Below are positions 4,974-9,632 of a stretch of DNA of 21,672 nt, piece by piece; within the stretch, counting starts at the first letter, position 1, and the number at the start of each line of letters is the position of its first letter. Position numbers and translations under genes: made by a program. A model generated the notes under the pieces. It ran no database searches, was not told where the DNA came from, and worked only from the letters and a program-made list of their open reading frames with translations. The stretch is taken from positions 1 to 21,672 of IMG/VR virus record IMGVR_UViG_3300025674_000469; one strand, written 5' to 3'. This DNA comes from a virus.

Positions 4974-5474
4974 TTAATCAGATGCAGGGATTTGTTTTGT
5001 TTTTGATTCTGTTGTTGTCTCTTCTGGACTAACATCAATTAAAGATTTGTGATCATCAAGAATTTGTTTAAGTTTAGATTCTAATTCTTTCTCCGACATA
5101 TTATCTAAATTACCTGTCATAATTAATTTTTGATCTACGTAAAGACCACCCGCTTTACCACGTGCTACTTCTGCGTTTATTGCGGCAGACCACGCTCCCT
5201 TCGCTCGTGCATCCTCTCTTAACTTTGCTAGTTCCCCAATATGTTTTTCAAAAGTGATACCATATTTTTCTTGTATCTCTGCTCGTAGCTCACCTATATA
5301 TCTGACTACTAATGGTGAAAGTTTTGGATTACGTAGCTCGCTCGCAGCCTGTCTAGGTCTAGTCTTATACCCTGCCTCATATGCACACTCGCTCGGACTC
5401 TTGCGCCCTTCGTTGTATACAAGTAATTCAGCAAATTTTTGCTGTCGTTCAGTTAAATTTTTAGGTAATCCCAT
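4974..5474 (-). CDS. terS: Terminase small subunit (DNA-packaging recognition protein)
   Basis: The N-terminal region Leu-Thr-Glu-Arg-Gln-Gln-Lys-Phe-Ala-Glu-Leu-Leu-Val, followed by Ser-Ala/Pro-x-Glu-Cys-Ala-Tyr-Glu-Ala-Gly-Tyr and Ala-Ala-Ser-Glu-Leu-Arg-Asn-Pro-Lys, is the helix-turn-helix signature of terminase small subunits (Terminase_2 type). A helical oligomerisation segment and an acidic tail follow, and 166 residues is normal for the family. It would recognise the packaging site and regulate TerL. I start at the ATG at 5474; a TTG at 5510 would add 12 residues, and neither has a good RBS. It is on the opposite strand to TerL and about 5 kb away, which is unusual. Confidence 0.85.
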   Translation of the reverse strand: MGLPKNLTERQQKFAELLVYNEGRKSPSECAYEAGYKTRPRQAASELRNPKLSPLVVRYIGELRAEIQEKYGITFEKHIGELAKLREDARAKGAWSAAINAEVARGKAGGLYVDQKLIMTGNLDNMSEKELESKLKQILDDHKSLIDVSPEETTTESKTKQIPASD

Positions 5475-5524
5475 AGATTGACTTTTAGCGTAATTTATCG
5501 TATTAATCAAGATGTAGCGTTGGC

Positions 5525-5698
5525 TTACGAAATATTTAATAGATATGGATACTGGGCGCTACTTCGCTTGCTCGCACCCTTATTTAATTTAGGCCTACCA
5601 TGCTTTGCTCGATACCAATGCGCTGGATAACCATTTTCTCTACACCATTCACGGTGTACAATATCTATTTGTGATTGCCACTTTGTAGGTTTATTCAT
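5525..5698 (-). CDS. Hypothetical protein (57 aa) behind a junction repeat
   Basis: The ATG at 5698 is set by the junction repeat that supplies its RBS (AAGGGA, 4 bases from ATG). Upstream in-frame codons merely read the repeat in another frame. Residues 11-37 hold His-Arg-Glu-Trp-Cys-Arg-Glu-Asn-Gly-Tyr ... His-Trp-Tyr-Arg-Ala-Lys-His-Gly-Arg, rich in Trp and His; I cannot assign it, though a metal- or nucleic-acid-binding role is conceivable. Its C-terminal codons carry a degraded resemblance to the repeat (GCGAGCAAGCGA). Last of the repeat-joined genes before TerS. Confidence 0.65.
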   Translation of the reverse strand: MNKPTKWQSQIDIVHREWCRENGYPAHWYRAKHGRPKLNKGASKRSSAQYPYLLNIS

Positions 5699-5725
5699 AT
5701 TATCCCTTCTGCTCGCTCGCTTGTT
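5694..5725 (-). repeat. Junction repeat, copy 1 (32 bp)
   Basis: On the minus strand this copy reads AACAA, GCGA x2, GCAG, AAGGGATAAT and ATGAA. It encodes the last residues (Gln-Ala-Ser-Glu-Gln-Lys-Gly) and stop of the 73-aa gene, the Shine-Dalgarno AAGGGA overlapping that stop, and the ATG of the 57-aa gene. It is identical to copy 3 over 32 bases and differs from copy 2 at one base. Confidence 0.9.
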
Positions 5726-5921
5726 TATAGCCCCAATCAAAATAATCACATATTTGATCTAGACTAAATGATTTAATTAATTTTATATCTTCAACTCCAT
5801 ACTCATCTTCTTTGTGATAATCTTGTAAATGAAAATCAATTAAATATTCTCTTAATAACTTTTTAGATTTAAATTCCATTGGCTCACAAGCCCCTTGTAA
5901 ATCTATTCTAACTACTTTCAT
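5700..5921 (-). CDS. Conserved hypothetical protein (73 aa)
   Basis: Starts at ATG 5921 with the RBS AAGGGA of junction-repeat copy 2. The sequence Lys-Val-Val-Arg-Ile ... Ala-Cys-Glu-Pro ... Leu-Arg-Glu-Tyr-Leu-Ile-Asp-Phe-His, then an acidic stretch and Leu-Asp-Gln-Ile-Cys-Asp-Tyr-Phe-Asp-Trp, matches a small marine-phage hypothetical family I recall. The last seven residues (QASEQKG) are encoded by the junction repeat and are shared almost exactly with two neighbouring, otherwise unrelated proteins, so the tail is probably not part of the folded domain. Confidence 0.75.
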   Translation of the reverse strand: MKVVRIDLQGACEPMEFKSKKLLREYLIDFHLQDYHKEDEYGVEDIKLIKSFSLDQICDYFDWGYKQASEQKG

Positions 5922-5948
5922 ATTATCCCTTCTGCTTGCTCGCTTGTT
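5917..5948 (-). repeat. Junction repeat, copy 2 (32 bp)
   Basis: Same organisation as copy 1, with one substitution in the GCGA run (GCAA), so the encoded tail reads Gln-Ala-Ser-Lys-Gln-Lys-Gly. It joins the stop of the 61-aa cysteine-rich gene to the start of the 73-aa gene. Confidence 0.9.
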
Positions 5949-6108
5949 CTTTTAACTCCCATTGACAATCACTATTATAAATTGCATTGGGATATTTTTC
6001 TTTAACTTGTATATCTTCACATTCAAAACAAACATAAGCATTATCCGTTATATTATCACAACCTTGTGTACAATCTTTATTTGGTTTAACGTGTTTTAAT
6101 AAGTTCAT
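5923..6108 (-). CDS. Small cysteine-rich, probably zinc-binding protein (61 aa)
   Basis: The start is the ATG at 6108 provided by junction-repeat copy 3. Cysteines at C13, C17, C27 and C30 (Cys-x3-Cys ... Cys-Phe-Glu-Cys) form a plausible single zinc site, with an additional Cys48. The remainder is polar. The C-terminal tail ends Gln-Ala-Ser-Lys-Gln-Lys-Gly, encoded by the next repeat copy. No family is recognised beyond a small zinc finger. It belongs to the repeat-joined cassette string. Confidence 0.7.
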   Translation of the reverse strand: MNLLKHVKPNKDCTQGCDNITDNAYVCFECEDIQVKEKYPNAIYNSDCQWELKEQASKQKG

Positions 6109-6135
6109 ATTATCCCTTCTGCTCGCTCGCTTGTT
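6104..6135 (-). repeat. Junction repeat, copy 3 (32 bp)
   Basis: Identical to copy 1 over 32 bases. It carries the last codons and stop of the 55-aa gene, the AAGGGA ribosome site and the ATG of the 61-aa gene. Confidence 0.9.
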
Positions 6136-6277
6136 GTTGATTATACTCATCATCTACCACTTCTTGAACATCAATGATTTCATCATTGTAACTTTTTTCT
6201 TCGTTTGCTTTTTTTTCTGCATCATATTCGTCATAAGCATCTACAAAAAATTCTTTTATAACTCTATATTTTTTCAT
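6110..6277 (-). CDS. Small acidic protein (55 aa) in the repeat-joined string
   Basis: Starts at ATG 6277 behind the AAGGGA of repeat copy 4 and ends within copy 3. After a basic head (MKKYRVIKEFF) the chain is very acidic and Asn-rich (Asp-Glu-Tyr-Asp, Val-Val-Asp-Asp-Glu-Tyr) before the repeat-encoded Gln-Ala-Ser-Glu-Gln-Lys-Gly tail. The beta-alpha start and acidic end resemble small phage inhibitor or mimic proteins only in composition. No function can be assigned. Confidence 0.65.
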   Translation of the reverse strand: MKKYRVIKEFFVDAYDEYDAEKKANEEKSYNDEIIDVQEVVDDEYNQQQASEQKG

Positions 6278-6312
6278 ATTATCCCTTCTGCTCGCTCGCT
6301 CGCTCGCTTGTT
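6273..6312 (-). repeat. Junction repeat, copy 4, with expanded GCGA tract (40 bp)
   Basis: Same sequence as copies 1 and 3 but with two additional GCGA units (8 bases longer), so five GCGA/GCAG units instead of three. It supplies the RBS and ATG of the 55-aa gene. The expansion shifts the upstream reading frame relative to the other copies. Confidence 0.9.
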
Positions 6313-6386
6313 AACTTAAAAAGCGGTGCTTTGGTTAGGTCAATCCCCGCTACTAACACCGCCTTAATTTGTATTAAATTAAACAT
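6279..6386 (-). CDS. Possible 35-aa leader peptide ending in the repeat-encoded tail
   Basis: An ATG at 6386, inside the 3' end of the GP88-like gene, opens a frame that runs to the TAA in junction-repeat copy 4. It ends Glu-Arg-Ala-Ser-Glu-Gln-Lys-Gly, like the other repeat-joined proteins. The first part (MFNLIQIKAVLVAGIDLT) is mildly hydrophobic. Against it: a terminator-like hairpin lies within the frame and there is no RBS. It may be a real small gene, a leader peptide, or a decayed cassette. Confidence 0.35.
   Translation of the reverse strand: MFNLIQIKAVLVAGIDLTKAPLFKLTSERASEQKG
6317..6362 (-). terminator. Intrinsic-terminator-like hairpin after the GP88-like gene
   Basis: Reading the minus strand, GCGGTG (6362-6357) and CACCGC (6328-6323) pair, with further GTTAG/CTAAC pairing possible inside. 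They are followed by TTTTT and AAG. The hairpin lies just after the stop of the GP88-like gene. Within the same stretch TTGACC (6344-6339) and TTTAAG (6320-6315), 18 apart, could form a promoter for the downstream repeat-joined genes. Confidence 0.5.
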
Positions 6387-7083
6387 CTAATACAAAACCC
6401 GTTTGATCTTTTTTAGCCCGTCCTTTAGCATATAAACCGACTACAATATTTTTTGGATCATTAAACCTTAAATCAGACTTATCCCCGTCTATAACTCTAA
6501 AATTTTTAAATCTTTTTGGAAGTTTTTTATTTCTAAAAACGGCGCTAATATTCCCGCCCCGCTTTAATATATAACTTGCTTTTTGTTTGTTATCCTCATT
6601 TAAACTATATGTTAAATGATAGTTTTTAGGATATGCGCCGTTAACATATTTTAAAGCCCGTTTATAAATTTTGGTGTAGTCGTAAAATTTAACTTTAGAA
6701 AATTCATTATATAACCCGTGTATATTCCAATCAATATCACTAGTGCCGTTTAATCTAACGGCGGGTTTTAAATTTAGCCGTTTAGCTTTTTTAATCAACG
6801 CGTTTATTTCACGCCTTAATTTATTTAAAAAACTTTCACGCTCTAAAAAATACCACAACGTTTTATTTAAACGGCCATTATAAACATTACTAAAACGACC
6901 CCGCCCCGCTGTAAATAAACAACTTGCTTTACATCCCGCGCTTGCCATGGGGCAAACATTAAAACCGCTAGTACGGGCGGGCGCTAAATATAAAATTCCT
7001 GTTAAATATTTGTATTTTTGGCCTTTAATGGTTTTGGCGTTATTATCTACGTTTAATAATCTTTTTGATTTATAAAATTTCAT
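6379..7083 (-). CDS. GP88/DUF7227-like cysteine-motif phage protein (234 aa)
   Basis: The N-terminal third has Asn-Ala-Lys-Thr-Ile-Lys-Gly ... Thr-Gly-Ile-Leu-Tyr-Leu-Ala-Pro, then Cys44-x6-Cys51-x3-Cys55 followed by Phe-Thr-Ala-Gly-Arg-Gly-Arg. Later come Val-Arg-Leu-Asn-Gly-Thr-Ser-Asp, Phe-Tyr-Asp-Tyr-Thr-Lys, Asn-Tyr-His-Leu-Thr-Tyr-Ser and Asp-Gly-Asp-x-x-Asp-Leu-Arg-Phe. I recall this series in the phage/plasmid family annotated GP88 or DUF7227, whose function is unknown. The three cysteines could bind a metal or Fe-S cluster, as in radical-SAM-like proteins, but this is unproven. ATG 7083 overlaps the upstream stop (ATGA). Confidence 0.7.
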   Translation of the reverse strand: MKFYKSKRLLNVDNNAKTIKGQKYKYLTGILYLAPARTSGFNVCPMASAGCKASCLFTAGRGRFSNVYNGRLNKTLWYFLERESFLNKLRREINALIKKAKRLNLKPAVRLNGTSDIDWNIHGLYNEFSKVKFYDYTKIYKRALKYVNGAYPKNYHLTYSLNEDNKQKASYILKRGGNISAVFRNKKLPKRFKNFRVIDGDKSDLRFNDPKNIVVGLYAKGRAKKDQTGFVLDV

Positions 7084-7283
7084 AAACAATTTTTACAGTA
7101 TCGCCCGTCAAAACTAGAACGCCAGTCGCCTTTTATATATTCCTCGCAACTTCTACAATTAACAAAAATATCCCCTTTTTTAGAATTATCTTTTTTATGT
7201 TTTTTCTTTTTGCCTATCTTTAATAATTCTGTAAAGGTTTCATTGCCTTTTAATTTTACGCCGTTTAAAATAGTCATAATCAT
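7080..7283 (-). CDS. Small protein with C-terminal zinc knuckles (67 aa)
   Basis: Starts at the ATG at 7283 (a second ATG lies two codons on; GGGA about 15 bases upstream favours the first). The middle is a dense Lys block (GKKKKHKKDNSKK). The C-terminus holds Cys-Arg-Ser-Cys and Cys-Lys-Asn-Cys 19 residues apart, one zinc-ribbon-like site at the extreme end. It is translationally coupled to the GP88-like gene by ATGA, suggesting the two work together. It is the first gene of the minus-strand segment and faces the divergent control region. Confidence 0.7.
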   Translation of the reverse strand: MIMTILNGVKLKGNETFTELLKIGKKKKHKKDNSKKGDIFVNCRSCEEYIKGDWRSSFDGRYCKNCL

Positions 7284-7320
7284 TTAATATATTTTCCCAT
7301 ATAATTAATAAATGCGCATT

Positions 7321-7392
7321 TTGTCGCAGGTCTTGAATTACTGGGCAATTTTCACCGCCCAATAATTCAACTAACACATTTTAACATATAAT
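7321..7392. promoter_or_regulatory. Divergent control region: TTGTCGCA site, large inverted repeat and TATAAT
   Basis: Between two divergent operons lie TTGTCGCA (7321-7328), then an inverted repeat with arms TTGAATTA (7333-7340) and TAATTCAA (7363-7370), a 2x2 internal loop, and inner arms GGGC/GCCC around a 10-base loop, and then a perfect -10 hexamer TATAAT (7387-7392). The -35 position overlaps the right arm and is poor, so the promoter may need an activator. The operators could control both directions. Confidence 0.55.
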
Positions 7393-7456
7393 CCCATTGA
7401 TTTAATTTACAAGTATGTTATTAAAATAAATATTAACAACTAACAAAAGGTTAAAA

Positions 7457-8065
7457 ATGAGTGATGAAAATAAAACGGTAAAATTATCTGACAAAGATAA
7501 AAAATACTGGTCTAATAGAATAGATAGTGAAGTTTCCGAAAAAAGACAGGAATTGGAACGCGCTATTGAATTAAAAGTAGATAAACAAATTAAAACGGAA
7601 TACAAAAAATTTGTATCTACTTTAAAACTTGCCTCTAAATTAACGGCTTTAAAAAAAGCGTCTAAAGAATATGACGACTTTGTGAAGTCAAAAGAGTTAA
7701 AAGAGCGTGAATTAAAAGATAAACAAAAAAAACTAGCGCGTGATATTGACGATGTTTATAATAGGCAAGCCAAAATTCACGGCTGGGACGGTACATATAG
7801 CGGTCAATATGAGGATTTTGAGGATTTTGATCGATTTTTGACGCGTGTATGTAAAGACGCCCTTCACGGTGAATTAAAAAAGAGCACAAAAGAAGGCGCT
7901 CAACTGTCTAAAATGGACGCTCAAAAGCAAAAGATGTTTGACGCTATACACCACCCGAAACTCTTATTTAAAAATATTGAGTTTGAAAACGCCATGAAAC
8001 ACGGCTTTTTAAATATGGGTATAGTTTACAATACATTACAAATTGCTAATAAAGGCGATGAATAA
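7457..8065 (+). CDS. Coiled-coil hypothetical protein (202 aa)
   Basis: AAAGG lies 8 bases before the ATG. Residues 1-105 are almost uninterrupted charged helix (Lys, Glu, Asp, Leu in heptad-like spacing), a likely coiled coil. A Trp-Asp-Gly-Thr-Tyr-Ser-Gly linker follows, then an acidic Phe-Glu-Asp-Phe-Asp segment and a mixed C-terminal domain with His-His-Pro-Lys-Leu-Leu-Phe. I do not recognise a family. It is first in a three-gene plus-strand operon ending in a nuclease, so it could be a DNA- or partner-binding accessory. Confidence 0.7.
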   Translation: MSDENKTVKLSDKDKKYWSNRIDSEVSEKRQELERAIELKVDKQIKTEYKKFVSTLKLASKLTALKKASKEYDDFVKSKELKERELKDKQKKLARDIDDVYNRQAKIHGWDGTYSGQYEDFEDFDRFLTRVCKDALHGELKKSTKEGAQLSKMDAQKQKMFDAIHHPKLLFKNIEFENAMKHGFLNMGIVYNTLQIANKGDE

Positions 8066-8310
8066 TGGTTATAAATAAATTTATTATTATTGAAATAACT
8101 GAAAATCAATACAGAGAAAATAGTATTGAGGTTGATTTTTCAATAGATTATAAATGTAATCACGGGTTTAATTCTTATGATGAGGCAAAAAAGAAAATGG
8201 ACGCTTTAAAAGAATTAAAAGATGAACACAGAAAATGGGTTAAATCTCAATATAAAATAATACAAATACCCTTTAATTCTGCCTTTAGTACCCCCAAAAA
8301 GACGGCATAA
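8065..8310 (+). CDS. Hypothetical protein (81 aa)
   Basis: The ATG overlaps the stop of the coiled-coil gene (TAATG). The N-terminus alternates hydrophobic and polar residues (FIIIEITENQY, SIEVDFSIDY), suggesting a small beta sheet, followed by a charged helix (YDEAKKKMDALKELKDEHRKW). The order beta-beta-alpha resembles many small phage proteins. No motif or family is recognised. It ends exactly where the nuclease frame can begin. Confidence 0.65.
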   Translation: MVINKFIIIEITENQYRENSIEVDFSIDYKCNHGFNSYDEAKKKMDALKELKDEHRKWVKSQYKIIQIPFNSAFSTPKKTA

Positions 8311-8733
8311 TTGACGCCGTTAAGGTTTTACCGTATAAGCAATTGTACGGTGAAACCTGAAAAAAAATTATATCAAAAATTTAAAAAAAATACCCCTCTA
8401 ATTCAACACACTAGACTAGAGACTTATATAAATCACGGTGTCCCTGATGTGCTTTGTTATAATGATTTATGCGGTTTTTTCATGGTTGAGTTAAAATATA
8501 CAACTACAAAAAAAGTTAGATTTTCCCCTCATCAAATACTATGGGCTACTCAAAAATCTAAACGTAATTTTCTGTTATTAGAACACGCCCCGCCCCGCTC
8601 CCCTTCTCTCATAAAACTTTATGAGAGTAAATCTATTGAAGGTTTATTATTAGATCACAGAGAAGTTAAACCGTTAGCGGTTAACGATTGGCAACTCATA
8701 CAAAAAATATTAATCAATCAAAAAAATAATTAA
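8311..8733 (+). CDS. VRR-NUC-like endonuclease (140 aa)
   Basis: The core is a PD-(D/E)XK/VRR-NUC pattern: Glu37, Gly43-Val-Pro-Asp46, Val-Glu60-Leu-Lys62 on a strand, then Arg-Phe-Ser72-Pro-His-Gln75 (the VRR-NUC serine/glutamine helix) and a final strand Phe-Leu-Leu-Leu-Glu. I recall close relatives in pelagiphage-like genomes with the same Phe-Ser-Pro-His-Gln motif. Family members cut branched or structured DNA. The first in-frame start is TTG 8311, right after the upstream stop; GTG 8350 is an alternative that would leave a 36-base hairpin as leader. It has no SD at either. Confidence 0.75.
   Translation: MTPLRFYRISNCTVKPEKKLYQKFKKNTPLIQHTRLETYINHGVPDVLCYNDLCGFFMVELKYTTTKKVRFSPHQILWATQKSKRNFLLLEHAPPRSPSLIKLYESKSIEGLLLDHREVKPLAVNDWQLIQKILINQKNN
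8323..8358 (+). other. Strong RNA hairpin at the nuclease gene start
   Basis: AGGTTTTACCGTA (8323-8335) pairs with TACGGTGAAACCT (8346-8358) over 13 base pairs with one G-U wobble, around a 10-base loop. It covers codons 5-16 of the TTG-started frame and overlaps the alternative GTG at 8350. There is no U tract on either strand, so it is not an ordinary terminator. It could gate translation or be processed. Confidence 0.65.
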
Positions 8734-8791
8734 GCGCCCCGCGCTCAACTGACCGCGCGCGACTGCCCGCGCCTAGTCGATCGCGATCCGC

Positions 8792-8847
8792 TTGTCAATG
8801 TGACATATTGTCGCAGGTTATATGCTCGTGGCCCGCGGGCCCACCCT
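8792..8847. repeat. Duplicated control element, copy A
   Basis: Contains TTGTCAATGTGACA running into TATTGTCGCA (24 bases, 8792-8815) and, 11 bases on, a 21-base block ending GCGGGCCCACCCT (8827-8847). The same two blocks recur at 10278-10301 and 10325-10345 with one mismatch each. The first block contains the inverted repeat TGTCA/TGACA plus a TTGTCGCA site. Confidence 0.85.
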
Positions 8848-8860
8848 CCCTAAAAAAATA

Positions 8861-8891
8861 AAAAAAAATAGTTTAGAATAATTCTAAACTA
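8861..8891 (-). terminator. Minus-strand intrinsic terminator
   Basis: TAGTTTAGAAT (8869-8879) and ATTCTAAACTA (8881-8891) are perfect inverted arms around a single A. On the minus strand the stem is followed by eight T, an A, then more T. It lies downstream of another minus-strand terminator, making a tandem pair. The stem is AT-rich, so alone it would be weak. Confidence 0.6.
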
Positions 8892-8904
8892 GAATTGAGA
8901 CAAT

Positions 8905-8935
8905 AAAAAAACCTACAACCCGAAAGGGTTGTAGG
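8905..8935 (-). terminator. Minus-strand intrinsic terminator with tetraloop
   Basis: CCTACAACCC (8912-8921) and GGGTTGTAGG (8926-8935) form a perfect 10-pair stem around a 4-base loop (GAAA on plus, TTTC on minus). On the minus strand the stem is followed by seven T (8911-8905). It is a textbook terminator, yet no protein gene lies between it and the next minus-strand terminator at 9047-9075. Confidence 0.8.
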
Positions 8936-9041
8936 CACTAATGATTTAGGCAGTTTGAGTTTTTAACTTCGGATACTACCAAACGGAAGTAAATTTATAT
9001 TAAACTATTTACGCTTCATTTAAATCGGCAAGTTGTCGCAC

Positions 9042-9075
9042 TAAAAACCCCGCCCCGCTAAAAGCGGGGCGGGGT
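9042..9075 (-). terminator. Strong GC-rich terminator of the five-gene minus operon
   Basis: ACCCCGCCCCGC (9047-9058) and GCGGGGCGGGGT (9064-9075) pair perfectly over 12 bases around a 5-base loop. On the minus strand a run of T follows. It lies 8 bases after the stop of the last gene of the operon read from 10176, so it is clearly its terminator. Confidence 0.9.
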
Positions 9076-9082
9076 GTGTTGG

Positions 9083-9292
9083 TTATTCTTCGGCTATCAC
9101 ATCATCAATGTGATAATCTATAATGTCCCATGATATACCCATTGACGCATCGTGTTTGTGTAAGCATCGAGATAATACATCTCTACATTGTTCAAGAGTT
9201 AACTTCTCTTTTTTACCTCGATCCTTTAATTGCTGTTTAACATCGTCAACACACCACTCAAGGCTTATTGTATTTTTATCGACCCACTTCAT
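9083..9292 (-). CDS. Conserved small phage protein (69 aa)
   Basis: Starts at ATG 9292, overlapping the upstream stop (ATGA), with GGAGAAA about 5 bases upstream. It contains Trp-x-Val-Asp-Asp-Val, a helix with Leu-Glu-Gln-Cys-Arg-Asp-Val-Leu, and His-Asp-Ala-Ser-Met-Gly-Ile-Ser-Trp-Asp-Ile-Ile-Asp. The latter resembles the His-Asp-Ala-x-x-Gly-Ile-x-Trp-Asp motif that I recall from a widespread phage and mobile-element hypothetical family. No function is established. It is the last gene of the five-gene minus operon. Confidence 0.75.
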   Translation of the reverse strand: MKWVDKNTISLEWCVDDVKQQLKDRGKKEKLTLEQCRDVLSRCLHKHDASMGISWDIIDYHIDDVIAEE

Positions 9293-9444
9293 TTATTTCT
9301 CCATTTCTGATCGACCTTATAACGATCATTGAACGTCTTCTGTTCATCGCGCTTCGTTGCCCAGCATAATGCAAAGCCGGCAACGGCAAAACTTAAAAGA
9401 AGTATTTTAAGTTCAAGCGGTGTTTCTAAAAAGAGTTCTACCAT
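9289..9444 (-). CDS. Small single-pass membrane protein (51 aa)
   Basis: Starts at ATG 9444, overlapping the previous stop by seven bases (ATGGTAG), and ends with a TGA overlapping the next start. After an acidic head (MVELFLETPLE), residues 12-29 are apolar (ILLLSFAVAGFALCW), followed by a highly charged cytoplasmic-type tail (Thr-Lys-Arg-Asp-Glu ... Trp-Arg-Asn-Lys). It is probably an inner-membrane protein with N-out/C-in topology. Possible roles include exclusion or a pinholin-like activity, but neither is shown. Confidence 0.65.
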   Translation of the reverse strand: MVELFLETPLELKILLLSFAVAGFALCWATKRDEQKTFNDRYKVDQKWRNK

Positions 9445-9632
9445 TTAGCCCCATCCTTTCTTATGCTTTGATAAATGTTTTTATTGATCTCACTAGCTTT
9501 CAACCCGTTCGGGTTAGCTGAATAAAGATTAATAAAATGTTGTCTATTATTATTAAACAATTCAATTCGACAATACTTTTCGGATCGGTGTTTAATATTT
9601 ACATCATAACCACGCCAATTATTTATGATCAT
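9438..9632 (-). CDS. Hypothetical protein (64 aa)
   Basis: Starts at ATG 9632, overlapping the upstream stop (ATGA), with AGGGGA 7 bases before it. The sequence is polar, with Trp-Arg-Gly-Tyr-Asp-Val near the start, Tyr-Cys-Arg-Ile-Glu-Leu-Phe (strand) and Tyr-Gln-Ser-Ile-Arg-Lys-Asp-Gly at the end. It looks like a small mixed alpha/beta domain. Not recognised. Confidence 0.65.
   Translation of the reverse strand: MIINNWRGYDVNIKHRSEKYCRIELFNNNRQHFINLYSANPNGLKASEINKNIYQSIRKDGAKW

Larger units (their letters stand above)
8734..9082. other. 349-base non-coding stretch
   Basis: No credible gene is seen. It starts with an unusually GC-rich block for this window (8733-8790, containing AGCGC-CCC-GCGCT and a GATCGCGATC palindrome), continues with copy A of the duplicated control element, two minus-strand terminators (8869-8891, 8912-8935), a short unassigned AT-rich segment with a TTGTCGCA site (9033-9040), and a third minus-strand terminator (9047-9075). 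Confidence 0.75.

Noticed and set aside
5331-5350. GCTCGCTCGC in the TerS gene as a fifth junction repeat
   Set aside because: Only about 10 bases match, without the stop/RBS/start part. It encodes Ala-Ser-Glu-Leu in the conserved terminase helix, so codon coincidence explains it.
5694-6312. Regularly recurring 32-bp repeats as a CRISPR array
   Set aside because: The copies are 169-223 bases apart, contain stop, RBS and start codons, and the intervening segments are open reading frames of differing length. There are no spacers of uniform size and no cas genes.
6379-8733. Clear-cut compositional island marking recent transfer
   Set aside because: This segment does use more GCG, GCC and CGN codons than the structural genes from about 12 to 16 kb, but TerL and the left nucleases also mix these codons, so the contrast by eye is too soft to claim.
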